Source: Providencia huaxiensis
Lineage (GTDB): Bacteria > Pseudomonadota > Gammaproteobacteria > Enterobacterales > Enterobacteriaceae
NCBI RefSeq assembly: GCF_002843235.3
Contig: NZ_CP031123.2
Coordinates: forward strand, 1,054,001-1,118,000
Direction of reading: 5' to 3'
Length of the DNA: 64,000 nt
The notes beneath the pieces are model-generated. The model did not search any database and had not been told where the DNA came from. It saw only the letters and a program-made list of their open reading frames with translations. Made by a program: the position numbers and the translations under genes. This document shows, in pieces, positions 46,178 through 54,397 of this stretch. Position 1 is the first letter of the stretch; each line of letters opens with the position of its first letter.

Positions 46178-47271
46178 GTTTTTTAACCAAGGATGAACTA
46201 ACCCCTGCATTTGTGCTTGCGGCCGGCGGTGAAAATATTAATAGTCTGATTCAGGGGCGTTTAATGTCATTAACTATGACGGATAACCGCGGTTTTGAAG
46301 CTGACCAATTAGATATTGAATTGGATGATAGCGACGGACAACTCGCCTTACCAAAGCGAGGTGAAACCCTGTCATTGCATCTTGGTTGGAAAAACGAACC
46401 GCTGATCTACAAGGGGACGTTTACGGTTGATGAGGTTGAACATAGCGGCGTGCCAGATAAGCTCACGATCCGCGGGCGTAGTGCGGACTTTCGCGACACT
46501 TTAAACGTCAAGCGTGAGCAGTCTTACCATCAAAAATCGTTGGGCGATATTGTACGCACCTTGGCGGAACGCAATAAGTTAAAGGCGGTTATTGATGAAA
46601 AATTAGATAAAATTAAACTCGCTCATATCGACCAAACCAACGAATCGGACGGCTCATTTTTAACGCGAGTAGCGAAATCCGAGGGGGCAATCGTCGCGGT
46701 TAAAAACGGGAATTTACTGTTTATGAAACAAGGCCAAGGCTTAACCGCCAGTGGTCAGCCCATTCAAACTATGCACATTACTCGCTCAGTCGGTGACGGT
46801 CACCGTTTTTCGCTGGCCGATCGTGGTGCATACACCGGTGTTATTGCTAACTGGCTTGACACACGTGAGCCGAAAAAGAAAAAAACAGTGACGGTAAAAC
46901 GTAAGCGAAAAAGCAAACAACCGGCAAAACCCGCCAAACCGAAAGAAAAACAAGGGGAATATTTAGCAGGTGAGCAAGGGAATGTCCTGACACTTTCCCA
47001 TACTTACGCGACTAAAGAAAATGCAGCTCGTGCAGCAAAAGCCAACTGGGAAAAAATCCAACGTGGTGTTGCGTCATTTTCGATTCAATTGGCAGTAGGC
47101 CGCGCAGAGCTTTACCCAGAAATGCCTATCACCGTGAGTGGATTTAAGCCCGAAATTGATAACGCGGATTGGATATTAACGCGAGTCGTTCATTCACTGA
47201 ATGACAGTGGTTTTACAACCGCATTAGAGTTAGAGGTGAAAATTTCGGATTTAGATATAGCTGACGAATAA
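46174..47271 (+). CDS. Late control / tail hub protein D
   Basis: Protein of 365 residues of the GPD family, the baseplate hub related to VgrG N-domains. It shows LDIELDDSDGQLALPKRGE and VLTLSHTYATKENAARAAKANW, seen in part. A Lys/Pro-rich insertion (about 229-255, KKKKTVTVKRKRKSK) lies in a loop. Last tail gene before ogr. Confidence 0.95.
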   Translation: MSFLTKDELTPAFVLAAGGENINSLIQGRLMSLTMTDNRGFEADQLDIELDDSDGQLALPKRGETLSLHLGWKNEPLIYKGTFTVDEVEHSGVPDKLTIRGRSADFRDTLNVKREQSYHQKSLGDIVRTLAERNKLKAVIDEKLDKIKLAHIDQTNESDGSFLTRVAKSEGAIVAVKNGNLLFMKQGQGLTASGQPIQTMHITRSVGDGHRFSLADRGAYTGVIANWLDTREPKKKKTVTVKRKRKSKQPAKPAKPKEKQGEYLAGEQGNVLTLSHTYATKENAARAAKANWEKIQRGVASFSIQLAVGRAELYPEMPITVSGFKPEIDNADWILTRVVHSLNDSGFTTALELEVKISDLDIADE

Positions 47272-47342
47272 TTTTTTAGACTGTATAAAAACACATGATA
47301 TAATTCACATAACATCAACATCATGACAAAAGGTAATCTATC

Positions 47343-47561
47343 ATGATGAATTGTCCAGAATGCGGTCATGCTGCACATACACGTAGCTCCTATCAAGTCT
47401 CATCCGAAACCAAAGAACGCTACAACCAATGCCAAAATATTAATTGTGGTTGCACATTTGTCAGTCACGAATCAGTGACAAAAATTGTTGTTAAACCCAC
47501 GCGCGTTAATGTTGTTGAGCCGCATCCGAACAAATACCAACAACCGTCTTTAGCATTATAG
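47343..47561 (+). CDS. ogr: Ogr-type late transcription activator
   Basis: Zinc-finger protein of 72 residues starting MMNCPECGHAAHTRSS, then KERYNQCQNINCGCTF. This is the C-x2-C...C-x4-C pattern of P2 Ogr and 186 B. It activates late promoters at TGT-N12-ACA sites through the RNA polymerase alpha subunit, and three such sites are found in this prophage. The ATG at 47346 is an alternative, but 47343 aligns with P2 Ogr (MFHC). Confidence 0.95.
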   Translation: MMNCPECGHAAHTRSSYQVSSETKERYNQCQNINCGCTFVSHESVTKIVVKPTRVNVVEPHPNKYQQPSLAL

Positions 47562-47568
47562 AAATCAA

Positions 47569-47588
47569 AGCCCCTCAATTGAGGGGCT
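47569..47588. terminator. Terminator between ogr and the secreted cargo gene
   Basis: The perfect hairpin agcccctcaa / ttgaggggct can terminate both the rightward ogr transcript and the leftward cargo transcript ending at 47594. Confidence 0.75.
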
Positions 47589-47593
47589 AAATA

Positions 47594-48229
47594 TTACTTA
47601 GAAACACTAATCAATTCATTGAAAAAGGTATCAAAGCCTTTTTTACCGCTATCATCAAATCGTAATTCATTGAATTGCGAAGTAAAAGAGCAACTATCAT
47701 CGGTTAGTTCACTCAAATTATTAACCGGAATATATTTTTTAATGATCTCTAATGCCTGTGGTTTAGTGATAGTTGTTGTATATTCTGGTGAATCTTCCAG
47801 CTTTTTACCGTCAAAATCTACCAAGTAGGATGTTACTGTAACTTTATCATTAGGTGTATTAATCAAAGCACGGTAAACACCATAGACAACAGCACGCTTA
47901 GTTAATAACTCTTTTACATCAACAATATCATTACTAACAGCTTGCGGAGATAATCTAATTTTTAGTGGTGACTCACTAATAATTTCGAGCGTGTTATTTT
48001 CAGGATAATAATCACTGAAATATTCCATTGCATCATTCATTGTTGCGTAAACTTCATTTTGCTTTGTGCAATCTTCACTTGATTTGAGGTACGGTGCAGC
48101 AGAAGCCGAACTGATACCAACCATCAATGCAAATACGGAAAACGCAGAGCAAATAAAAAGTTTTTTAACTTGGGTAAAAAAATTGGTACTCGTAGTGTGT
48201 TTTACATCACCAAAAAATATTCTAAGCAT
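47594..48229 (-). CDS. Secreted cargo protein at the prophage right end, unknown
   Basis: Protein of 211 residues. A basic N-terminal stretch is followed by a hydrophobic core and SASA cleavage site ([18 protein letters not shown]...SSASA), so it should be exported to the periplasm or beyond. The mature part has two Cys (SEDCTKQ and DDSCSF) that may form a disulfide, and an Asp/Lys-rich beta/alpha composition. I do not recognise it. It is transcribed opposite to late genes, between ogr and attR, with its own ribosome binding site (aggggaaat). This is the layout of a lysogenic conversion gene. Confidence 0.7.
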   Translation of the reverse strand: MLRIFFGDVKHTTSTNFFTQVKKLFICSAFSVFALMVGISSASAAPYLKSSEDCTKQNEVYATMNDAMEYFSDYYPENNTLEIISESPLKIRLSPQAVSNDIVDVKELLTKRAVVYGVYRALINTPNDKVTVTSYLVDFDGKKLEDSPEYTTTITKPQALEIIKKYIPVNNLSELTDDSCSFTSQFNELRFDDSGKKGFDTFFNELISVSK

Positions 48230-48286
48230 TATATTTCCCCTTATTGAATTGAGAATAAATTAAAGTCGGCTTTAAACGATAAGTAA

Positions 48287-48307
48287 AGCCCCTTATTGCA
48301 AGGGGCT
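48287..48307. terminator. Hairpin upstream of the cargo gene
   Basis: The arms agcccctt and aaggggct flank a 5-base loop. The sequence resembles the hairpin at 47569, so the cargo gene is bracketed by two related hairpins. This may insulate it or reflect how it was inserted. Confidence 0.5.
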
Positions 48308-48326
48308 AATGCTAAAAGTGGGTTAC

Positions 48327-48346
48327 ATGTGGATGTAATGTGGATG
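48327..48346 (+). repeat. Predicted integrase arm-type repeats, right side
   Basis: Two exact copies of atgtggatg (48327-48335 and 48338-48346) are 11 bp apart, 45 bp inside attR. One exact and one near copy with the same spacing lie inside attL. The paired arrangement at both ends supports integrase binding. Confidence 0.55.
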
Positions 48347-48390
48347 ACGTTTTATAAATCCATCTATAAAACAATCAGTTATATAAAAAC

Positions 48391-48410
48391 AAAAGACCGC
48401 CTAGGCGGTC
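48391..48410. other. attR core of the P2-like prophage
   Basis: Identical to attL (16069-16088). On its right is ttttgttttt, the T-tract that originally completed the ihfA terminator. The pre-integration site is therefore inferred to be the ihfA terminator stem followed by this T-tract. Confidence 0.9.
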
Positions 48411-48427
48411 TTTTGTTTTTGTGTATA

Positions 48428-49131
48428 GAAAACCCCCAGCTAGGCTGGGGGTTCCGTAAAGCTTTCAGCTTTGAATAAGATATTAAAACCCCTTTTGATT
48501 TGTTAAAACACCTTGCGGTCTGGCAACTGCAAGAGTCAAACAAAAAATCAAAAGGGGGTCCCAATGGGGGACGAAAAGAGCTTAGCGCATACACGATGGA
48601 ATTGTAAATATCACATTGTTTTTGCCCCAAAGTATAGAAGGCAAGTTTTCTACGGTGAAAAACGTAGGGCGATAGGTAGTATTTTAAGGAAATTGTGTGA
48701 GTGGAAAAATGTCAGGATAGTGGAGGCAGAATGTTGTGTTGACCACATACACATGCTTCTAGAAATCCCACCCAAGATGAGTGTTTCGAGCTTTATGGGG
48801 TATTTAAAAGGAAAAAGCAGTCTAATGCTTTATGAGCAATTTGGGGATTTAAAGTTTAAATATCGAAATAGAGAGTTTTGGTGCAGAGGGTACTATGTTG
48901 ATACGGTAGGAAAGAATACGAAACGAATACAAGAATATATAAAACATCAGTTAGAACAGGATAAATTGGGAGAGCAATTGTCGCTCCCCTATCCGGGCAG
49001 CCCGTTTACGGGCCGTAAGTAATCCATAGATGCAAATGTCAGAGCCGTTATGCGCCTGTTAGGGCGCGGCTGGTAACAAAGCCTTATAGGCGCATATTAA
49101 AAACCTCCGGCTATGCCGGAGGATATTTATT
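48428..49131 (+). mobile_element. IS200-type insertion sequence, about 0.7 kb
   Basis: A single tnpA gene is flanked by a left-end hairpin with arms aacccccagc/gctgggggtt (48431-48453) and a right-end hairpin with arms cctccggc/gccggagg (49104-49122). This organisation, the absence of terminal inverted repeats and the length are typical of IS200/IS1541. Exact ends cannot be fixed by eye because these elements make no target duplication. A long complementary pair around 48487 and 48541-48556 can sequester the tnpA start, as in IS200. Confidence 0.88.
48564..49022 (+). CDS. tnpA: IS200/IS605-family transposase TnpA
   Basis: Y1 HUH transposase of 152 residues, full length. It begins MGDEKSLAHTRWNCKYHIVF. 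The HUH pair is seen in CVDHIHMLLEIPP and the catalytic Tyr in KNTKRIQEYIKHQLEQD. The start at 48564 matches the family, although the frame is open to 48513. The ribosome binding site agggggt lies in a stem that limits translation. Confidence 0.95.
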   Translation: MGDEKSLAHTRWNCKYHIVFAPKYRRQVFYGEKRRAIGSILRKLCEWKNVRIVEAECCVDHIHMLLEIPPKMSVSSFMGYLKGKSSLMLYEQFGDLKFKYRNREFWCRGYYVDTVGKNTKRIQEYIKHQLEQDKLGEQLSLPYPGSPFTGRK

Positions 49132-49134
49132 GGG

Positions 49135-50247
49135 TCACACAAATTGTTTTAGTTCTCTATCTATTAGCGTCGTAAGAAGTTTATTCGCGTAATCATGAAG
49201 AGCTTTTTCTTCCATCATGAATGTAGTTTGTTTCGCTTTACTTAATTTATTGAAATTATTTTCTTCATCAGCTGTTCTTTTATTTGATGACAACCCTCCG
49301 CCAATAGCTATGGAAATATTCTCTGGTTCCATTTTGTTTTCTTTTGAATGCATAGCAATTTTAACAAACAGTGGCATACAAATTTGTAGATGCAATGGTA
49401 GTTCTTGCAGCTCAGGTAATCTTTCATCCGCATTGTTTTTGGCTATCCGTAAAATTTTATCTCGCTTGTTCGGCGCCATATTTTTAACATGTTCTTTTGT
49501 TTCATTTTCTTGATGGATTGATTCCTTATATTTATTTATTAATTCTTTAAGTTTGTGTTCTTCATTTGGCTGCTTGATTAATATTTTGTTTCGTAATGCT
49601 TTAATCGCACCTGTAAGTTCATCTTGCGTCAAGTGATTATCTTCTAGTGCTTGTTGACTAAAGCTTGGGTTATTGGTGAGTTTCACTAAAAGATTAGATA
49701 TCTTAGTACTAGCACCGCTCTTCCTGAAGATACCTTCTTGTTTAATATGTGTCGGGCTACTTAGTAAATCAAAAATCATCGTATTCATGGAATGAAATTC
49801 TGTTTTTTTATCCTCGGGTACGCCAGGATACTGGTTGATTAATTTCTGATTATTTAAGTAGATCCTTTCGGCATCACAAGCCTCTTTTTTAACTGGGCTA
49901 TGGTTTGACAAATTACTTGTTTTAAGTTCGCTGTATTTCTGGGGCTGCTCAGTATGAATTGGGACAAGATGTTGATTTACAGAGTTGTCAGGGGGGGGAT
50001 TATTGAGAGATAGTGGTAAGTTTGTAGTATTTTTAACGTATACTGGGTTATCTATAATCTCAATTTTGTCAAACATATGTCTTAGCATGAATGTGAATTT
50101 TTGATAAGTAGATATAAAAAAATTCATTCCTGTATTTTTAATGGCCTTTATCGAATGAGTAAAAGACGTATTTTTTCTTTGCTCAGACGATTGTGCTTTA
50201 TTAGGGGGTATAGTATTTGCATCATTATTTATTTTAGAAAAAATCAT
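49135..50247 (-). CDS. Eukaryotic-type RhoGAP domain protein, candidate effector
   Basis: Protein of 370 residues from an ATG preceded by tttggagtaatac. The C-terminal part (about 145-360) has the order of RhoGAP signatures. First is EGIFRKSG (arginine finger candidate Arg175), then AIKALRNKILIKQ (about 214-226) in the place of the LKxFLRELPEPL block. LPLHLQICMPLFVKIA (283-298) comes next, then NKMEPENISIAIGGGL (304-319), matching NKMxxxNLAxxFxPxL. RhoGAP domains speed GTP hydrolysis by Rho, Rac and Cdc42, which bacteria lack, so the likely target is a host cell. The N-terminal 120 residues are polar, low in complexity and may hold a secretion signal, which I cannot verify. The gene is AT-rich and bounded by an IS200 element close to its stop. 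Confidence 0.75.
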   Translation of the reverse strand: MIFSKINNDANTIPPNKAQSSEQRKNTSFTHSIKAIKNTGMNFFISTYQKFTFMLRHMFDKIEIIDNPVYVKNTTNLPLSLNNPPPDNSVNQHLVPIHTEQPQKYSELKTSNLSNHSPVKKEACDAERIYLNNQKLINQYPGVPEDKKTEFHSMNTMIFDLLSSPTHIKQEGIFRKSGASTKISNLLVKLTNNPSFSQQALEDNHLTQDELTGAIKALRNKILIKQPNEEHKLKELINKYKESIHQENETKEHVKNMAPNKRDKILRIAKNNADERLPELQELPLHLQICMPLFVKIAMHSKENKMEPENISIAIGGGLSSNKRTADEENNFNKLSKAKQTTFMMEEKALHDYANKLLTTLIDRELKQFV

Positions 50248-50356
50248 ATGTATTACTCCAAAGTAAAAAAAACAAAATGAGTTTAGATTCATTCATATGC
50301 TATCTCTTACATAAAAAGCTATAATTCCTTAACCTAATGAAAAAACATTTATTATC

Positions 50357-51361
50357 ATGATAACTAACCAACTGGAGCGTTTGAAAAATATACAGAAGGT
50401 AACAGATTTACGCTTGATTATTATGGTGGTTATCAGTCTGTGTATCGTATCCGTTTTTTACCTTTGTGTTGGGGAAATATGGTATTGGCCAAACCAATTG
50501 GTAGGGGAAAGTGCCCAGCTTTTTGTTTGGCAAATTCGTTTTCCGCGCCTATTAGCCGTGATAATTGTCGGTGCTTCTCTTGCAGTCACAGGTGCTATCA
50601 TGCAAGCCTTATTTGAGAACCCATTAGCCGAACCAGGATTATTGGGAGTAAGCAATGGTGCGGGTGTTGCTGTGGTATTTACGGTACTATTGTCTTCAGG
50701 CGTGACGCATTATTGGCTATTAAGTATTAGCTCAATTATGGGAGCACTATTTTTTACTTCCATATTGCTCTATTTTGCTCGTCGTAAGAACTTGAATAAC
50801 TCCAGTTTATTGCTTGTCGGTGTTGCACTCGGTGTGATTAGTGGTGCCTGTATGACATGGATGGTGTATATGAGCAGTAATCTTGATTTGCGACAGTTAT
50901 TGTATTGGATGATGGGAAGTTTTAGTGGGATTGGTTGGCATCAAATTGGCCTTGTTATTGGCTGTTTACCATTTTTAATTTGGGCACTTTTTCAAGGAAA
51001 TATACTAAATTATCTTTCATTGGGAACGGTACAAGCCTATCAATTAGGTATCTCAATTCATAAATGGCGCGTTATATTAATTATTATTAGTGGTGTATTA
51101 ATTGGTCTTAGTGTGGCGATAGCGGGGGCAATAAGTTTTATTGGTTTAGTTATTCCTCATATATTGAGATTAAGCGGTTTAACAGATAACCGCGTATTAT
51201 TAATTGGTTCTGCTGTGGCGGGTGCGTTAGGGTTATTAACTGCAGATTTACTGTCTCGGTTATTAATTGCCAATGCTGAAGTTCCTATTGGTGTTATTAC
51301 GGCAACGCTAGGGGCACCGATATTTATTTTCTTGTTAATTCGTCACCAACAATGGCGGTAA
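50357..51361 (+). CDS. btuC: Vitamin B12 ABC transporter permease BtuC
   Basis: FecCD-family permease of 334 residues with about ten helices. Typical segments are FVWQIRFPRLLAVIIVGASLAVTGAIMQALF (in part RFPRLLAVIIVGASLA), NPLAEPGLLGVSNGAG and SFIGLVIPHILRL. It imports cobalamin with BtuD and the periplasmic BtuF, which is not in this window. The btuE gene found between btuC and btuD in E. coli is absent. No B12 riboswitch is apparent in the 109 bp upstream. Confidence 0.93.
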   Translation: MITNQLERLKNIQKVTDLRLIIMVVISLCIVSVFYLCVGEIWYWPNQLVGESAQLFVWQIRFPRLLAVIIVGASLAVTGAIMQALFENPLAEPGLLGVSNGAGVAVVFTVLLSSGVTHYWLLSISSIMGALFFTSILLYFARRKNLNNSSLLLVGVALGVISGACMTWMVYMSSNLDLRQLLYWMMGSFSGIGWHQIGLVIGCLPFLIWALFQGNILNYLSLGTVQAYQLGISIHKWRVILIIISGVLIGLSVAIAGAISFIGLVIPHILRLSGLTDNRVLLIGSAVAGALGLLTADLLSRLLIANAEVPIGVITATLGAPIFIFLLIRHQQWR

Positions 51362-51366
51362 AAGTG

Positions 51367-52140
51367 ATGGATAATAAACTGATTATTGATATTAAAAATA
51401 TTACCATCGATACTCGACTAGTTAATGTTTCAACTCAAGTCCTGGCTGGACAACAAATTCATCTATTGGGTGCTAATGGTGCGGGGAAAAGTACATTGCT
51501 AGCTGCAATAAGTGGCTATTTACCTGTGGATGGCGATATTTTAATAGGTGGAAAAAGTATACGGCAGTATCGTATTGCTCAATTGAGCCAACAACGTGCT
51601 TATCTTTCACAGTTGGTTAACTCCCCCCCTATACTTAAAGTTTTTCAATATGTTGGCCTGTTTTCGCCTAACACAATATTTTCTACAGGTATTTTTGAAC
51701 GATTATGTACAGACTTTCAACTCACATCACTATTAAGTAAGCCTATTAGCCAACTTTCTGGTGGAGAATGGCAGAGAGTTCGAATTATAGCTGCATTTTT
51801 GCAGGTCTGGGACAGCCAGCAATGCGAAGGAAAATTTATATTATTGGATGAGCCAACCAATAATTTAGACATTATTCAGCAATCAATGCTTGATAAATGG
51901 ATTAAATATTTTTGTGATTGCTTAGGAACCGTTATAATGAGTGGTCATGACCTTAGTCATTCGTATAAAAATGCATCTTGTATTTGGATGATGAAACAAG
52001 GGCAGTTAGTTGCAATAGGGAAACCAGAGTGCGTCATGACAGAAAAAAAATTATCTGACATATTTATGTCTGAAATTAAGTTAGCGCACAGCACATCTCA
52101 CCGAGTATGGCAGGTTATAAATTTAGTCGATGCGCAATGA
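51367..52140 (+). CDS. btuD: Vitamin B12 ABC transporter ATPase BtuD
   Basis: ATPase of 257 residues with Walker A GANGAGKST, signature LSGGEWQRVR and Walker B FILLDEPTNNLD, followed by MSGHDLSHS. It powers BtuC. The ATG at 51367 is preferred, as ggcggtaaaa precedes it. The ATG at 51352 inside btuC lacks a binding site. Confidence 0.93.
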   Translation: MDNKLIIDIKNITIDTRLVNVSTQVLAGQQIHLLGANGAGKSTLLAAISGYLPVDGDILIGGKSIRQYRIAQLSQQRAYLSQLVNSPPILKVFQYVGLFSPNTIFSTGIFERLCTDFQLTSLLSKPISQLSGGEWQRVRIIAAFLQVWDSQQCEGKFILLDEPTNNLDIIQQSMLDKWIKYFCDCLGTVIMSGHDLSHSYKNASCIWMMKQGQLVAIGKPECVMTEKKLSDIFMSEIKLAHSTSHRVWQVINLVDAQ

Positions 52141-52201
52141 GTTGTTTGTATCACACCTTTTTGCATGATAATACCGCAATGTTTGCAGGTGTTGAGGTTC
52201 G

Positions 52202-52218
52202 GTTAAAGTATAATTAAC
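52202..52218. promoter_or_regulatory. Possible PmrA/PhoP-like half-site pair upstream of arnB
   Basis: gttaaa-gtata-attaac forms an imperfect dyad with 5-bp spacing, 42 bp before arnB. On the minus strand it reads gttaat-N5-tttaac, partly matching the PmrA pattern yTTAAk-N5-yTTAAk. The match is imperfect and the call is weak. Confidence 0.3.
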
Positions 52219-52259
52219 TAGAATATTCGATTCACAATGAAAACTAGGCTATAAACAAT

Positions 52260-53405
52260 ATGAGCAATTTCTTACCATTTTCAAAACCGGCAATTGGTGA
52301 TGAAGAGGTCAAAGCAGTAGAAAACGTTCTGCGTTCAGGCTGGATAACAACGGGCCCACAGAATCATCAGCTAGAAGACGATTTTTGTAAGCGCTATGGC
52401 TGCAAACATGCAATTGCATTGTCATCAGCAACAGCAGGTATGCATGTTGTATTAATGGCATTGGGTATTGGTCCTGGTGATGAAGTTATTACACCTTCTC
52501 AAACTTGGGTGTCAACAATCAATATGATTGAGTTGCTTGGGGCAACACCTGTCATGATTGATGTTGATCGCGACACACTGATGATCCAACCTGAAGCGGT
52601 GGAAAATGCGTTAACGGAAAAAACCAAAGCAATTATTCCAGTACACTATGCTGGGGCACCTTGTGATTTAGACGCGTTACGCTTAATTGCTCAAAAAGCG
52701 GGTGTGGCTTTAATCGAAGACGCTGCGCATGCCGTTGGTACACGATATAAAAACGAGTGGATTGGTGAAAAGGGAACGTCTATTTTCTCATTTCACGCGA
52801 TTAAAAACGTGACCTGTGCGGAAGGTGGGTTAGTTGCAACAGACGACGATGAGCTTGCTCAGCGTGTGCGCACACTTAAATTCCACGGCCTAGGCGTTGA
52901 CGCATTTGATAGGCAAATGCAAGGCCGCAAACCACAAGCTGAAGTTGTTGAGCCCGGTTTTAAATATAATTTGTCTGATATCCATGCCGCAATAGCCGTA
53001 GTGCAGTTATCACGAGTAGAGCAATTGAATCAGCGTCGTGCTGAGCTTACGGCTCGTTATCGTGAGTTACTGAAAAACTCCCCTTTACAAATGTTGAGTG
53101 TCCCTAGTTACTCACATTTACATGCGAATCACTTATTTATGGTACGTGTTGATAAAGCCGAATGTGGCATTGATCGCGATACATTCATGGAAAAATTGAA
53201 AGAGCATGATATTGGAACAGGGTTGCATTTTCGCGCTGCACATACTCAAAAATATTATCGCGAAAAATATCCTGAATTAGTTTTACCAGAATCAACATGG
53301 AATAGCGCCACATTGTGTTCGTTACCTTTATTTCCCGATATGACTGATGCAGATGTTGAACGGGTTGTTAAAGCTGTAGAAGCAGTTCTTTTGGAGTCAA
53401 AATAG
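52260..53405 (+). CDS. arnB: UDP-4-amino-4-deoxy-L-arabinose aminotransferase
   Basis: PLP-dependent DegT/DnrJ/EryC1-family enzyme of 381 residues. It converts UDP-Ara4O to UDP-Ara4N with glutamate. The PLP lysine is in [14 protein letters not shown] (about 188), and [10 protein letters not shown] and [13 protein letters not shown] are also visible. First gene of arnBCADTEF, which adds aminoarabinose to lipid A and lowers binding of polymyxin and cationic peptides. arnC begins at the last base of its stop codon. Confidence 0.97.
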   Translation: MSNFLPFSKPAIGDEEVKAVENVLRSGWITTGPQNHQLEDDFCKRYGCKHAIALSSATAGMHVVLMALGIGPGDEVITPSQTWVSTINMIELLGATPVMIDVDRDTLMIQPEAVENALTEKTKAIIPVHYAGAPCDLDALRLIAQKAGVALIEDAAHAVGTRYKNEWIGEKGTSIFSFHAIKNVTCAEGGLVATDDDELAQRVRTLKFHGLGVDAFDRQMQGRKPQAEVVEPGFKYNLSDIHAAIAVVQLSRVEQLNQRRAELTARYRELLKNSPLQMLSVPSYSHLHANHLFMVRVDKAECGIDRDTFMEKLKEHDIGTGLHFRAAHTQKYYREKYPELVLPESTWNSATLCSLPLFPDMTDADVERVVKAVEAVLLESK

Positions 53406-54397
53406 TGTCACACGCAGATGAATTTGATGAGATTAAAAAAGTCTCAGTAGTAATCCCTGTCTATAATGAAGAGCAGAGCTTACCACAGTTATTGGAACGT
53501 ACTATTAAGTCATGTAAACAATTAACTCAATCCTATGAATTAATTCTAGTTGATGATGGTAGTAGCGATCGTTCAGCACAAATGCTTACAGAAGCAGCGG
53601 AAAATCCTGACAACCACGTCATTGCAATTATTTTAAACCGCAATTACGGTCAACATTCTGCTATTATGGCGGGCTTTAACCAAGCTGATGGCGACTTAGT
53701 GATTACTTTGGATGCAGACTTACAAAATCCACCAGAGGAAATCCCACGTTTAGTCCAAACTGCAATGCAAGGTTATGATGTAGTTGGTACGCGCCGTGCG
53801 AATCGCCAAGACTCTTGGTTTCGCAAAACAGCCTCTAAAATGATTAATGCGATGATCACGAAAGCAACTGGGCGTTCAATGGGCGATTACGGTTGTATGC
53901 TTCGTGCATACCGTCGTCATATCATTCAAGCGATGTTGCAGTGCCATGAAAGAAGTACATTTATTCCTATTTTAGCAAATACATTTGCACGTAGAACCAT
54001 TGAAATTGATGTAGCGCATGCAGAACGTGAGTTTGGTGATTCTAAATACAGCTTTATGAAGCTGATTAATTTAATGTATGACTTATTAACTTGCCTAACT
54101 ACGGCACCACTGCGTTTATTGAGTGTTGTCGGAAGTGTTATCGCGATTGGCGGTTTTTTATTAGCGGTATTGTTAATTGCATTGCGTTTAATTTTTGGCG
54201 CAGAGTGGGCTGCAGATGGCGTATTCACTCTGTTTGCAGTACTCTTTATGTTTATTGGTGCGCAATTTGTTGCCATGGGGCTACTGGGCGAATACATCGG
54301 TAGGATCTACAATGATGTGCGCGCGAGACCTCGTTATTTTATTCAAAAAGTCGTTGGAGCAGATGCGAAATCCGACAAAAATCAGGAAGAAGACTAA
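53405..54397 (+). CDS. arnC: Undecaprenyl-phosphate Ara4FN transferase
   Basis: GT2 glycosyltransferase of 330 residues with [24 protein letters not shown] and the DxD region [14 protein letters not shown]. Two C-terminal transmembrane helices (about 235-260 and 270-290) follow. It moves Ara4-formyl-N from UDP to undecaprenyl phosphate at the inner membrane. The GTG start shares a base with the arnB stop, and its own stop overlaps the arnA ATG. Confidence 0.97.
   Translation: MSHADEFDEIKKVSVVIPVYNEEQSLPQLLERTIKSCKQLTQSYELILVDDGSSDRSAQMLTEAAENPDNHVIAIILNRNYGQHSAIMAGFNQADGDLVITLDADLQNPPEEIPRLVQTAMQGYDVVGTRRANRQDSWFRKTASKMINAMITKATGRSMGDYGCMLRAYRRHIIQAMLQCHERSTFIPILANTFARRTIEIDVAHAEREFGDSKYSFMKLINLMYDLLTCLTTAPLRLLSVVGSVIAIGGFLLAVLLIALRLIFGAEWAADGVFTLFAVLFMFIGAQFVAMGLLGEYIGRIYNDVRARPRYFIQKVVGADAKSDKNQEED

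Larger units (their letters stand above)
16069..48410. mobile_element. P2-family (Peduovirus-like) prophage, about 32 kb
   Basis: The element is delimited by identical 20-bp att cores at 16069-16088 and 48391-48410. Gene content and order follow P2 from int through C, cox, A, cos, Q, P, O, N, M, L, X, lysis, R, S, V, W, J, I, H, G, FI, FII, E, E', T, U, D and ogr. No essential P2-type structural gene is visibly broken, so it may be inducible. Non-P2 cargo occupies A-cos, cos-Q, S-V and ogr-attR. The Z/fun slot between G and FI is empty. Confidence 0.93.

Noticed and set aside
49135..50247. RhoGAP protein as a YopE/SptP-type bacterial GAP
   Set aside because: Its motifs follow the eukaryotic RhoGAP pattern (GIFRKSG, NKMxxxN), not the short bacterial GAP domain.
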